The notes: a model not told the origin generated them from the sequence alone. DNA of 44,077 nucleotides from an uncultured Lachnospiraceae bacterium (GCA_944381615.1 CALWLT010000020.1:1-44077); one strand, 5' to 3'. Shown: positions 34,046-42,211, counted from the first letter of the stretch. A program made the numbers and translations.

Positions 34046-35427
34046 GAGCAATCGCCGGAATGGGAAGGCGGATGAGCGGATTCTGGAAGGCGTGGGGAGA
34101 GCGGTTTCTTGCGTGGTATTGCCAGATCGAAAATGAGATCATGATCCCGTTTCTTCTGGTGGGGATCCTGGTCATCGGCGCCTTCGGCGCGATCTCCTAT
34201 TACGGGGGATATACCATGCAGCGCGATAACCAGCGGACGGCGGCGCGGACGCTGTTTTACGAGGCCAACCGGGATCTGCAGTATCTGAGCGCCTATCTGG
34301 AGGAAGAGGTGCTGGCGGAGAAGTACCGGGAGTTTCAGCCAGGGCGCGTGCGCATCACGGACCGGAACGGAAATGAGATCACGCGGGACGGGGACTGGGA
34401 GAAAAAAACGGTCGTCGCGGTCAGCATCGGGGAGAATCCGTTCGGCTGGAAATTTGAATACCTGACGGACCGAGAAGTATTTTTGACTGATCTGCTGGAA
34501 AAACAGAATTACACGGTGGTGGGCGCGATCGCCTCGCTGATTCTGATCAGCCAGGCCAGTATTTTTATCGCGCACAGCATGACCCGGCCGATCCGGCGAA
34601 TGAGCCGGACCTGCCGGGAGATCGACCGCAATAAGGGAAGCTACCGGAGTTATGCCTTTGAGGCGGTCAGCCGGCGGGACGAGATCGGCCAGCTGGCGCA
34701 GACCTTTGAGGGCCTTCTGAAAAATATGGACAATTATACGAAGATGGAGTATACCAGCCGCATGTCCGCCGCCCTGGCGCACGAGATCAAAAATCCCATC
34801 GCGGGGATCCGCTCCGGCATCCAGCTGCTGAAGGGACGGGCGCAGCGCGATGGGGATCGGATGCTCTGTGACAGCATGATCCATGAGATCGATCGCGTTA
34901 CGACGCTGATCATGAACCTGTTTTCGCTTTCTGTCCGGCGTGATTCGCCGAAAGCGGACGTTTCTCTTGCGCGCGTGCTGGGAGAGCTGGCGCTGATCTA
35001 TGAGCGGGAGCCGGGAAACGGCAAGGCGGCGTTTGAAGTGACGGTAAGCGAGGGGCTGCATGCCTGGATCAACGAGAATGAATTCCGCCAGATCGCGCAC
35101 AATCTGCTGAGCAACAGCCTGAAGGCGGTCGCGCCGGACGGGAGCGGGCGGATCTGGATTCTGGCGAAAGAGGAAAACGGACGGGCGGACGTCTGCTTTG
35201 GCGATAACGGCAGGGGGATGACCCCGGAGGAGCTGGCGCGGGCCATGGAGCCCTTTTACACCCGCAGCATCAACGGGATCGGGCTGGGGCTGGCGATCGT
35301 AAAAAATCTGACGGAGCAGAACGGCGGGACGATGGAGATGGAGAGCGCGCCGGGCGGCGGGACGCAGGTTACGCTGCGTTTCCCGTTAAGGAAGGAGGAC
35401 GGACATGGAACGGGTGCTGATTATTGA
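34042..35427 (+). CDS. Sensor histidine kinase
   Basis: A 461-residue membrane kinase. TM1 is at about 33-55 and TM2 at about 158-178, with a ~100-residue extracytoplasmic sensor between them (contains RVRITDRNGNEITRDG). A HAMP linker (MTRPIRRMSRTCREID) follows, then HisKA with His247 in LAHEIKNPIAG and the ATPase domain (N box HNLLSNSLKAV, G1 FGDNGRGMT, F box EPFYT, G2 GIGLGLAIVKNL). The architecture resembles NtrB/AtoS-type kinases that pair with sigma-54 activators. It overlaps the response-regulator gene by 23 bases, so the pair is cognate. Confidence 0.95.
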   Translation: MRAIAGMGRRMSGFWKAWGERFLAWYCQIENEIMIPFLLVGILVIGAFGAISYYGGYTMQRDNQRTAARTLFYEANRDLQYLSAYLEEEVLAEKYREFQPGRVRITDRNGNEITRDGDWEKKTVVAVSIGENPFGWKFEYLTDREVFLTDLLEKQNYTVVGAIASLILISQASIFIAHSMTRPIRRMSRTCREIDRNKGSYRSYAFEAVSRRDEIGQLAQTFEGLLKNMDNYTKMEYTSRMSAALAHEIKNPIAGIRSGIQLLKGRAQRDGDRMLCDSMIHEIDRVTTLIMNLFSLSVRRDSPKADVSLARVLGELALIYEREPGNGKAAFEVTVSEGLHAWINENEFRQIAHNLLSNSLKAVAPDGSGRIWILAKEENGRADVCFGDNGRGMTPEELARAMEPFYTRSINGIGLGLAIVKNLTEQNGGTMEMESAPGGGTQVTLRFPLRKEDGHGTGADY

Positions 35428-36781
35428 CGACGAATTTCTCCTCAGGTATACGCTGGAGGAGGGACTTAAGGATCGGGGCTACGAGGCCTACTCCGTGGCG
35501 ACCATCGAGGAGGGCGTGGAGTTTGTGAAGAAGTTCCATCCGGCCGTGATCCTGCTGGATAATCTCCTGGAAAACAGCGTGGGGATGGACGAGATTGGAA
35601 CCTTCCGCAGGCTGGACGACGACGTGCAGGTCATCCTCATGACGGCGTACGGATCGATTTCCCAGGCGGTCGAGGCGACCAAGCGCGGGGCCTACGATTA
35701 TGTCTTAAAGCCCTTCGACGTCGACGAGATCGATTATCTGATGAAGCGCTGCCTGGAGCAGAAAAAAAGCCGCGATTCCCTGCAGTTTCTGAAGGGGCGG
35801 ACGACGCAGTTCATCGGCGTCAGCGAGGCGGCGGGAAAGATCCGCAGCCATATCCGCGTGCTGGGAGAAAATTCAGGGGTCAACGTGCTTTTGCGGGGCG
35901 AGACGGGGACCGGAAAAGAGGTGGTGGCCCGCCTGATCCACGACTGCAGCGATCGCCGGGACAATCTGATGGTGCGGATCAACTGCGGCGCGATCCCGGA
36001 AAACCTTCTGGAGAGCGAGCTGTTCGGCTACGAGCGCGGGGCCTTTGCCGGAGCGCTCAAGACGAAAAAGGGGCTGATTGAGCTGGCCGACGGGGGAACG
36101 GTTTTCCTGGACGAGATCGGCGAGCTGCCGCTCTCCATGCAGACGAAGCTTCTGACTTTCCTGGATGACCGGCGGTTCAAGCGCATCGGTGCGCTGGAGG
36201 ATACGCAGGTGGATGTGCGCATCATCGCGGCAACCAACCGCAATCTGGAGCAGGCCATCCGCGAAGGCCAGTTCCGGGAGGATCTGTTTTACCGCCTGAA
36301 CGTGATGCAGATCGAGATCCCGCCGCTGCGGGAGCGCAGGGAGGATATCCCGGCGCTCTGCGAGTATTATCTGGATTATTATAATAAGGCGTTCGCGCGC
36401 AGCATTGAGAAGGTGGATCCGGATTTCATGCGGGAGCTGATCCTCTACGACTGGAAAGGAAATGTGCGGGAGCTGAAAAATATATTCGAGCGCTGTTTTC
36501 TGTTCAGCCCCGGCGCGGTGCTGGAAAAACACGTGGAGCTGGCTCCGGTCGAGCGCCGCGAGCGCCCGGACGAGGGGAGCTGTTTTTATCTCAAGGACCT
36601 GAAAAAGGGGCCGATCAGCCTGGAGCAGGAGGTTACGGCGCTGGAGAAAATCTACATGAGCGAAGCGCTGAAGCTGTGCGGGAATAACCTGACGAAGGCG
36701 GCCGCCCTGCTGGGAACGACGCGTTTTTCCATGAAGCGGAGGATGGAAAGGGAAGGCCAGGAGCAGCCGCCGCAGGAGTGA
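35405..36781 (+). CDS. Sigma-54-dependent response regulator (NtrC/AtoC family) with GAFAGA loop
   Basis: A 458-residue enhancer-binding protein. Receiver domain 1-120: Asp8/Asp9, phospho-acceptor Asp52 (LLDNLL) and Lys102 (LKPFD). The AAA+ domain spans about 135-375: Walker A GETGTGKE (165-172), Walker B TVFLDEIGELP, sensor ATNRNLEQAI, arginine-finger region FREDLFYRLNVM and PPLRERREDIPAL. The sigma-54 contact loop reads GAFAGA (212-217) and not GAFTGA. The C-terminal Fis-type helix-turn-helix is at about 415-455 (MSEALKLCGNNLTKAAALLGTTRFSMKRRM). It lies directly upstream of the pxp operon, whose promoter region has three similar 14-bp elements and a -24/-12-like site. A regulator of that operon is the natural reading. 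Confidence 0.94.
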   Translation: MERVLIIDDEFLLRYTLEEGLKDRGYEAYSVATIEEGVEFVKKFHPAVILLDNLLENSVGMDEIGTFRRLDDDVQVILMTAYGSISQAVEATKRGAYDYVLKPFDVDEIDYLMKRCLEQKKSRDSLQFLKGRTTQFIGVSEAAGKIRSHIRVLGENSGVNVLLRGETGTGKEVVARLIHDCSDRRDNLMVRINCGAIPENLLESELFGYERGAFAGALKTKKGLIELADGGTVFLDEIGELPLSMQTKLLTFLDDRRFKRIGALEDTQVDVRIIAATNRNLEQAIREGQFREDLFYRLNVMQIEIPPLRERREDIPALCEYYLDYYNKAFARSIEKVDPDFMRELILYDWKGNVRELKNIFERCFLFSPGAVLEKHVELAPVERRERPDEGSCFYLKDLKKGPISLEQEVTALEKIYMSEALKLCGNNLTKAAALLGTTRFSMKRRMEREGQEQPPQE

Positions 36782-36819
36782 GAGAGCGGGGGGGACGGCC
36801 CGGCGATCGGCCGGATATG

Positions 36820-36873
36820 GTGCAGAAACTCACATCGTGCAGAATCGCACGCAAAAATCGTGCGATTCTGCAC
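36820..36873. promoter_or_regulatory. Three copies of a 14-bp element, candidate activator sites
   Basis: GTGCAGAAACTCAC (36820-36833), GTGCAGAATCGCAC (36837-36850) and, inverted, GTGCGATTCTGCAC (36860-36873). The second and third are each imperfect palindromes with GTGC/GCAC arms and together form an 18-bp perfect inverted repeat. Their place between the activator gene and pxpA suggests binding sites for that activator. Confidence 0.6.
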
Positions 36874-36880
36874 GATTTTT
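36834..36880 (+). terminator. 18-bp perfect stem-loop followed by T5 (terminator or operator)
   Basis: ATCGTGCAGAATCGCACG (36834-36851) pairs perfectly with 36859-36876 around a CAAAAAT loop and runs into TTTTT. This would work as a terminator for the kinase/activator message. The same bases hold the candidate activator sites, so the role is ambiguous or double. Confidence 0.7.
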
Positions 36881-36883
36881 GCA
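36869..36883 (+). promoter_or_regulatory. Near-consensus sigma-54 (-24/-12) element
   Basis: TGCACGATTTTTGCA aligns with TGGCACGNNNNTTGCA: the -24 G (36870), CACG and TTGCA are matched with exact spacing (36870 to the -12 C at 36882), but the -25 G and -26 T differ. It lies 145 bases before pxpA and just downstream of a sigma-54 activator gene. Confidence 0.45.
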
Positions 36884-36921
36884 TAAAAAAGAAAAAATTT
36901 TGAGAGAAGATAAAAAATCTA

Positions 36922-36950
36922 TTGAAGATCGATTAAAATTCAGATAAAAT
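36922..36950 (+). promoter_or_regulatory. Possible sigma-A promoter of the pxp operon
   Basis: TTGAAG (36922-36927), a 17-bp spacer and TAAAAT (36945-36950), about 80 bases before pxpA in an AT-rich stretch. It competes with the -24/-12-like element upstream as an explanation for pxp expression. Confidence 0.5.
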
Positions 36951-37028
36951 ATAGGCAAATTGCCGGGGATGAAGAGGGGAACGAGAAGGACAGGAAACAG
37001 ACCGGCCAAAAAAAGAAGGAGGTTTCAT

Positions 37029-37790
37029 ATGTATCGGGTAGATTTGAACAGTGATCTGGGAGAGAGCTTTGGAAATTACACGCTGGGAATGGACGAAGAG
37101 ATTCTCCAGTACGTGTCGTCGGCCAACGTGGCCTGCGGCTGGCATGCGGGCGACCCGCTGGTTATGGAAAAAACGGTGGCGCTGGCAAAGCGCTGCGGGA
37201 CGGCCGTGGGCGCGCATCCCGGTTTCCCGGATCTGATGGGCTTCGGCCGCCGCAACATGGTTATCACGCCGGACGAGGCGAAGGCGTACGTCCGCTATCA
37301 GCTGGGCGCGCTCTATGCGTTTGCAGAGAGCCAGGGCGTGCGCATCCAGCACGTAAAGCCGCACGGCGCGCTTTATAACATGGCTGCGGTCGATGAAAAG
37401 CTGGCGCGGGCCATGTGCGAGGCGGTCTATGAGTTTGATCCGGAGATCATCTTCATGGGGCTGGCCGGCTCGAAGATGATCGAGATGGCGGAAGCGGTTG
37501 GCCTGCGGGCTGCCAGCGAGGTATTTGCCGACCGGGCGTACAATGACGACGGGACGCTGGTTTCCAGAAAGCTGCCGGGCGCGGTTATCAAGGATAAGGA
37601 CCTGGCGATCCGCCGCGTGGTGCGCATGGTAAAAGAGGGAAAGGTAGAGAGCGTAAACGGAACGGATATCGCGATCCGGGCGGATTCGATCTGCGTGCAC
37701 GGCGACAACCCCAAGGCCCTCGAGTTTGTGAAGAACATCCGCGAGACCCTGATCGCCGAGGGCGTGGAGATCAAAAATCTGTCTGAGTAA
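37029..37790 (+). CDS. pxpA: 5-oxoprolinase subunit PxpA (LamB/YcsF family)
   Basis: A 253-residue subunit of the ATP-dependent prokaryotic 5-oxoprolinase, which opens 5-oxo-L-proline to glutamate. Conserved stretches: [57 protein letters not shown] and [15 protein letters not shown]. The frame opens far upstream, but ATG 37029 has a well-placed AAGGAGG and is the family start. First gene of the operon; the order pxpA, NRAMP-like, pxpB, pxpC, DUF1445 parallels Bacillus ycsF-ycsG-ycsI-kipI-kipA. Confidence 0.96.
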   Translation: MYRVDLNSDLGESFGNYTLGMDEEILQYVSSANVACGWHAGDPLVMEKTVALAKRCGTAVGAHPGFPDLMGFGRRNMVITPDEAKAYVRYQLGALYAFAESQGVRIQHVKPHGALYNMAAVDEKLARAMCEAVYEFDPEIIFMGLAGSKMIEMAEAVGLRAASEVFADRAYNDDGTLVSRKLPGAVIKDKDLAIRRVVRMVKEGKVESVNGTDIAIRADSICVHGDNPKALEFVKNIRETLIAEGVEIKNLSE

Positions 37791-37801
37791 GGAGCGGGAA
37801 A

Positions 37802-39028
37802 ATGGGAGCAAAGAAAAGCAGCGGCAATACAAATATGACGGCGCTGATCGGCGCGGCGTTTCTGATGGCGACGTCGGCGATCGGCCCCGGATTTCTGACG
37901 CAGACGGCGACCTTTACCGGCGAGTACGGCGCGATTTTTGCGCTGGCGATCGTCTGCACGATTTTACTGGACATTACGACGCAGTTAAACATCTGGTCGA
38001 TCATCGGCGTGTCCGGCATGCGCGGACAGGATATCGCCAACAAGGTAATCCCGGGCATGGGCTATTTCATCGCCTTCCTGGTTTCGCTGGGCGGCCTGGT
38101 CTTTAACATCGGAAACGTGGGCGGGGCCGCGACCGGCTTCAACATCGTGTTCGGCCTGCCGTTAAAGGCGGGAACGATCATCGGCGGCGCGATCGGCATC
38201 CTCATTTTCCTTTCCAAGGACGCGAAGACGGGGATGGATAAGCTGACGAAATATCTGGGAAGCCTGATGATCCTGACGGTGCTTTACGTGGTAATCCGTT
38301 CCAATCCCCCGGTGGGCGAGGCGGTTACGAGCATCGCGCGGGTGGATCAGTTCCCGAACCTGGTATTCCCGATTATCACGCTGCTCGGCGGAAGCTGCGG
38401 AGGCTATATTACCTTCTCCGGCGCGCACCGTCTGCTGGACGCCGGGTTCTCGGGCGTGGAGGATCTGCCTCATGTGCGCCGCTCGGTGCTGATGGGCGTC
38501 GGTGTCTCGGGAACGATGCGGATCCTGCTGTTTTTAGCGGTTCTGGGCGTTGTAACGGCCATGCCCGAGGTCGTCGGATCGGACGGCTGGGTAACGAGCC
38601 CGCCCGCGGCCGCGTTCCAGGCCGGAGCCGGCGTCATCGGCTATAAGATTTTCGGTATCGTGATTCTGTTCGCGGCGATTACCTCGATCATCGGCGCCGC
38701 CTACACCTCCGTATCGTTCTTAAAGACGCTGCATCCGTTTATCATGGAGAACGAGAAGTGGTTCGTAATCGGCTTCATCGCCGTTTCCACGGTCGTCATG
38801 ACCTTCCTGGGACAGCCGGCGACGCTTCTGGTCCTGGCCGGATCGGTCAACGGCCTGATCCTGCCGATTACGCTGTTCATCATTCTTCTGGCCAGCAGAA
38901 GAAAGGATATTGTAGGAGAAAATTACCGGCATCCGCTGATTCTGATTGTGCTGGGCGTCTGCGTCGTTCTGCTGACGGGATACTCGGGAATCAAGGCTCT
39001 GCCGCAGATTCTGACGATTTTTGGATAG
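37802..39028 (+). CDS. NRAMP-related transporter without metal-binding motifs (YcsG-like)
   Basis: A 408-residue membrane protein with about eleven hydrophobic segments, related to NRAMP divalent-metal transporters. The TM1 DPGN metal motif is replaced by GPGF (residues 28-31), and the TM6 M-P-H motif region reads ITFSGAH (203-209). These are the residues that coordinate manganese or iron in true NRAMPs, so a metal substrate is unlikely. Its position inside the 5-oxoprolinase operon suggests import of 5-oxoproline or a related amino-acid derivative (inference). An GGAGCGGGAAA site precedes ATG 37802, 11 bases after pxpA. Confidence 0.85.
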   Translation: MGAKKSSGNTNMTALIGAAFLMATSAIGPGFLTQTATFTGEYGAIFALAIVCTILLDITTQLNIWSIIGVSGMRGQDIANKVIPGMGYFIAFLVSLGGLVFNIGNVGGAATGFNIVFGLPLKAGTIIGGAIGILIFLSKDAKTGMDKLTKYLGSLMILTVLYVVIRSNPPVGEAVTSIARVDQFPNLVFPIITLLGGSCGGYITFSGAHRLLDAGFSGVEDLPHVRRSVLMGVGVSGTMRILLFLAVLGVVTAMPEVVGSDGWVTSPPAAAFQAGAGVIGYKIFGIVILFAAITSIIGAAYTSVSFLKTLHPFIMENEKWFVIGFIAVSTVVMTFLGQPATLLVLAGSVNGLILPITLFIILLASRRKDIVGENYRHPLILIVLGVCVVLLTGYSGIKALPQILTIFG

Positions 39029-39037
39029 GAGGCGCTT

Positions 39038-39766
39038 ATGGACGGCGTAAGATATCTCGCAGCGGGCGACAGCGCGGTCTGCGTGGAATTCGGCAACGAA
39101 ATCAGCCCGGAGATTAATAAGAAAATCCGCGCGTTCAAAATCGCGGTAGAAAAAGAACAGATTCCCGGAATTGTGGAAACGGTTCCGACGTATCGCTCTC
39201 TGCTCGTTCATTACCGGCCGGATGTAATCGGGTTTGGCGGGCTGACAGAGCGGTTTGAAAGCCTGATGGGATCCCTTTCGGGGATCCCGATTCCGCCGCC
39301 GACGGTCATCGAGATTCCGGTGCTTTACGGCGGCAGCATGGGGCCGGACATCGAGAATGTGGCGGCCCACAATCACAAGACGGTAAAAGAAGTTATCCGA
39401 ATCCATACGTCGGGGGAATATCTGATTTATATGCTGGGCTTCATTGCCGGTTTCCCCTATCTGGGCGGAATGAGCAAGGAGATCGCTACGCCGCGCCTGA
39501 AAAACCCGCGCGTGAAGATCGAGGGCGGCTCAGTGGGCATCGCCGGGGAGCAGACCGGGATTTACCCTGTGGACTCGCCGGGCGGCTGGCAGCTGATTGG
39601 CCGGACGCCGCTGAAGCTTTACGATGCGGATCGGGAAAAACCGGTGCTTCTGGAAGCGGGGCAGTACATCCGTTTCCGCTCAGTCTCTCAGGAGGAGTAT
39701 GAGCGCATTGAAAAGGAAGTAGCCGACGGCACGTACCAGTACGTCGTTTACGACAAGGAGGGGTAA
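39038..39766 (+). CDS. pxpB: 5-oxoprolinase subunit PxpB (KipI family)
   Basis: A 242-residue KipI/carboxyltransferase-1 protein. Marks: the N-terminal AAGDSAVCVEFGNEI, IPVLYGGSMGPDIENVAAHNHKT, and the conserved YMLGFIAGFPYLGGM, GGSVGIAGEQTGIYP and SPGGWQLIGRTP. With PxpC it supplies the phosphorylating/hydrolysing half of 5-oxoprolinase. The Bacillus homologue KipI also inhibits the sporulation kinase KinA; whether that happens here is unknown. 9 bases after the transporter, 2 before pxpC. Confidence 0.96.
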   Translation: MDGVRYLAAGDSAVCVEFGNEISPEINKKIRAFKIAVEKEQIPGIVETVPTYRSLLVHYRPDVIGFGGLTERFESLMGSLSGIPIPPPTVIEIPVLYGGSMGPDIENVAAHNHKTVKEVIRIHTSGEYLIYMLGFIAGFPYLGGMSKEIATPRLKNPRVKIEGGSVGIAGEQTGIYPVDSPGGWQLIGRTPLKLYDADREKPVLLEAGQYIRFRSVSQEEYERIEKEVADGTYQYVVYDKEG

Positions 39767-39768
39767 AA

Positions 39769-40866
39769 ATGGGCGTGAAATTTGCAAGCGGCGGATTTCT
39801 CACGACGGTGCAGGACATGGGCCGGACGGGATACCAGGAATCCGGCATGTCCGTGTCCGGCGTGATGGATCAGCGCTCGGCGGCGCTGGCCAACATTCTG
39901 GTCGGAAATGAAGAGAATGAGGCGGTGCTGGAGATTACTCTCATGGGGCCGATGATGGAATTTACGGAGGATACGGTCATCGCCGTTACGGGCGGCAATC
40001 TTTTGCCGAAACAAAACGGGAAAGATTTTCCGATGTACCGGGCGGTTCCGGTAAGGCGGGGCGACGTGCTGAGCTTTGCCGGGATGGCGGGCGGCAGCCG
40101 CGCCTACGTGGCGTTTGCCGGCGGGCTGGACATCCCGCTGCAGATGGGCAGCCGCTCCACGAACCTGAAGTCGAAGATCGGCGGCCTGGAGGGCAGAAAA
40201 ATTGCCGGCGGGGACGAGATCGGCTTTCGGGCCCCGAAAACGGATCTCCCCAACCTGCGCAGGCGGAGCGTGGAGCCGGAGGATTTTACCGCTTCGGAAC
40301 GGGTCATCCGGGTGGTCATGGGGCCGCAGGACGACTGCTTTACGGAAAAAGGAATCGAGACGTTTCTGAGCGCTGCCTATGCGTACACCAATGAGTCGGA
40401 TCGCATGGGCTGCCGCCTGGAGGGCGAGGTCATCGAGCATAAAAACGGCGGCGATATCATTACCGACGGAATCGCCTTCGGCGCGATCCAGGTTCCGTCG
40501 CACGGCCGGCCGATCATCATGATGGCGGATCATCAGACGACGGGCGGTTATACCAAGATCGCCGGCGTGATTACCGTCGACCTGCCGCTGGTGGCGCAGG
40601 CAAGGCCGGGAGACAAGGTGCATTTTAAGAAGGTCTCCGTCGAGGAGGCGCAGAAGCTCTACGTGGAGCAGAAAAACCGCTTTGAGAAGCTGAAGGAAGA
40701 ATTTGAGCGCCGGCCGCAGGCCGGCGGGGAGCTTCAGGCGGCCATTTATGCGGCGGTCGGCCACGAGGCCAGACGATACTGGAACCCGGCGGGCACCTAC
40801 CGCGTCGTGGTGGACGGCGAAGAATACACCGTAGATCTGAGCGTCGAGAGCGAGGGGCTGCGCTGA
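39769..40866 (+). CDS. pxpC: 5-oxoprolinase subunit PxpC (KipA family)
   Basis: A 365-residue biotin-dependent-carboxylase-like subunit (carboxyltransferase-2 fold). Marks: GFLTTVQDMGRTGYQESGMSVSGVMDQ, NILVGNEENEAVLEITLMGP, GSRAYVAFAGGLDIP, GSRSTNLKSKIGG and SHGRPIIMMADHQTTGGYTKIAGVI. The C-terminal ~60 residues continue with a helical linker and a VVVDGEEYTVDLS tail that recalls a biotinyl-domain start but carries no lysine motif. It completes the oxoprolinase complex. The GGAGGGGTAAA site overlaps the pxpB stop. Confidence 0.96.
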   Translation: MGVKFASGGFLTTVQDMGRTGYQESGMSVSGVMDQRSAALANILVGNEENEAVLEITLMGPMMEFTEDTVIAVTGGNLLPKQNGKDFPMYRAVPVRRGDVLSFAGMAGGSRAYVAFAGGLDIPLQMGSRSTNLKSKIGGLEGRKIAGGDEIGFRAPKTDLPNLRRRSVEPEDFTASERVIRVVMGPQDDCFTEKGIETFLSAAYAYTNESDRMGCRLEGEVIEHKNGGDIITDGIAFGAIQVPSHGRPIIMMADHQTTGGYTKIAGVITVDLPLVAQARPGDKVHFKKVSVEEAQKLYVEQKNRFEKLKEEFERRPQAGGELQAAIYAAVGHEARRYWNPAGTYRVVVDGEEYTVDLSVESEGLR

Positions 40867-40926
40867 AGAAGAGGCCGCAGCGCGGCGGATTGAAGGAAAT
40901 ACTGGGCGCGGCGGGGGAAAGGAAGT

Positions 40927-41145
40927 GCTGGCCGCGTCGCGGCGTGCCGGGAAGAGACGTTGACCGCGGCCAGGTAAAGGAAGTTGCTGGCCGCGGCGCG
41001 GCGTGCCGGGAAGAGACGTTGACCGCGGTTAGGTAAAGGAAATGCTGGCTGCGGCGCGGCGTGCCGGAAGAGACGCTGACCGCGGTCAGGTAAAGGAAAT
41101 GCTGGCTGCGGCGCGGCGTGCCGGAAGAAATGGCGGCCGCGGCGC
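40927..41145. repeat. 57-59-bp tandem repeat between pxpC and the DUF1445 gene
   Basis: Units start at 40927, 40986, 41044 and 41101 with GCTGGCNGCG, about 3.7 copies, each carrying GCGGCGTGCCGG, GAAGAGACG, TGACCGCGG and AGGTAAAGGAA. The unit length drifts 59, 58, 57 bases. The 318-bp gap holds nothing else that looks like a gene; short frames opened by AAAGGAAATG within the repeats are probably not real. Confidence 0.93.
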
Positions 41146-41184
41146 GCGAACGAAACGCGCCGCGCGGGGAAAGGAGAGAAGGAA

Positions 41185-41994
41185 ATGGGCGATTACAGGA
41201 ATATGGCGCCGGAGGAAGTCTGGAAACGGATCCGCTCCGGCGAGATTACGGGGCCGACGGCGGGCATGTGCGCCGGCTATGCGCAGGCTAATCTGGTAAT
41301 TCTTCCGAAAAAATATGCGGAAGATTTTAAAGAATTTGCAAGAAAAAATCCCAAACCCTGTCCTGTTCTGGAGGTAGTGGAGAAGACGCCGGACATTCAC
41401 GACATGGGCGAGGGAGCCAGCATCGTGACGGATCTGCCGAGGTATTTTATTTACCGGGACGGCGTGCGCACGGAAGAGACGACGGACGTTTCGTCTTACT
41501 GGAAGGAAGATTCCGTGGCTTTTCTGATTGGCTGCAGCTTCTCGTTTGAGGAGGCGCTGATGCGCGAGGGAATCGAGGTGCGTCACATCGCCATGGGCTG
41601 CAACGTGCCGATGTACAAGACGAACATCGCCTGCGAGAGCGCCGGCGTGTTCCAGGGGCCGATGGTGGTCAGCATGCGCCCCATGACGCCGGAAAATGCC
41701 AGAAAGGCAAAAGAAATTACAGAGCGCTATCCCAATGTCCACGGAGGGCCGGTTCAGATCGGAAATCCGGAGGCGATCGGGATTCAGGATATAAACAGGC
41801 CGGATTACGGCGACGCCGTCGAGATCCGGGAAGGAGAAATCCCCGTATTCTGGGCCTGCGGCGTCACGCCGCAGGCGGCCATCGAGAACGCAAAGCTTCC
41901 GCTGGTCATTACCCACGCCCCCGGACATATGTTCATTACCAATGTGCTGAACACGGAACTGAACGATTATCTGGAGGAAAAAAAGAAGCGCTGA
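41185..41994 (+). CDS. DUF1445 / UPF0317 family protein (YcsI-like, putative hydro-lyase or D-glutamate cyclase type)
   Basis: A 269-residue soluble protein of the YcsI family. Conserved parts: RIRSGEITGPTAGMCAGYAQANLVILP near the start, FLIGCSFSFEEALM, VPMYKTNIAC, PMVVSMRPM and the C-terminal VFWACGVTPQAAIENAKLPLVITHAPGHMFITN. The family is annotated as putative hydro-lyase and has been linked with D-glutamate cyclase, which makes 5-oxo-D-proline; that fits the neighbouring 5-oxoprolinase genes. In Bacillus ycsI lies inside the same cluster. A GGAAAGGAGAGAAGG site precedes ATG 41185. Confidence 0.9.
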   Translation: MGDYRNMAPEEVWKRIRSGEITGPTAGMCAGYAQANLVILPKKYAEDFKEFARKNPKPCPVLEVVEKTPDIHDMGEGASIVTDLPRYFIYRDGVRTEETTDVSSYWKEDSVAFLIGCSFSFEEALMREGIEVRHIAMGCNVPMYKTNIACESAGVFQGPMVVSMRPMTPENARKAKEITERYPNVHGGPVQIGNPEAIGIQDINRPDYGDAVEIREGEIPVFWACGVTPQAAIENAKLPLVITHAPGHMFITNVLNTELNDYLEEKKKR

Positions 41995-42018
41995 AAAAGT
42001 TCATTGCATAAGCGGCAA

Positions 42019-42062
42019 AAAAAGCTGCGGCCGGATCGTGCGGGATCCGGCCGCAGCTTTTT
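42019..42062. terminator. Strong bidirectional terminator after the pxp region
   Basis: A 19-bp perfect stem (42019-42037 with 42044-42062) around GTGCGG, beginning with A5 and ending with T5, so it can stop transcription on both strands. It marks the end of the host operon. Confidence 0.95.
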
Positions 42063-42145
42063 CCCGCCCGGGCGGCCGGGAATTTTCAGCACAATTTTCC
42101 CGGGAAAAAGTGCGCAAAACGGTTGATTTTAAAGATAAGTTTTAG

Positions 42146-42194
42146 AATGAAATTCGACAAGAGATATTAAATCTCAAGCCGAATTTCATTTTTT
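42146..42194 (+). terminator. Second hairpin terminator at the element boundary
   Basis: AATGAAATTCG (42146-42156) pairs with CGAATTTCATT (42180-42190); the loop carries a further GAGAT/ATCTC pairing, and a T-run follows. Confidence 0.8.
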
Positions 42195-42211
42195 ATATAC
42201 GGGAAAATGAA

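Noticed and set aside
41042..41299. An 85-residue frame with a good ribosome-binding site in the 58-bp repeats
   Set aside because: It encodes only a repeated MLAAARRAGR-like Arg/Ala string from the array, runs out of frame into the DUF1445 gene, and the site is part of each repeat unit.
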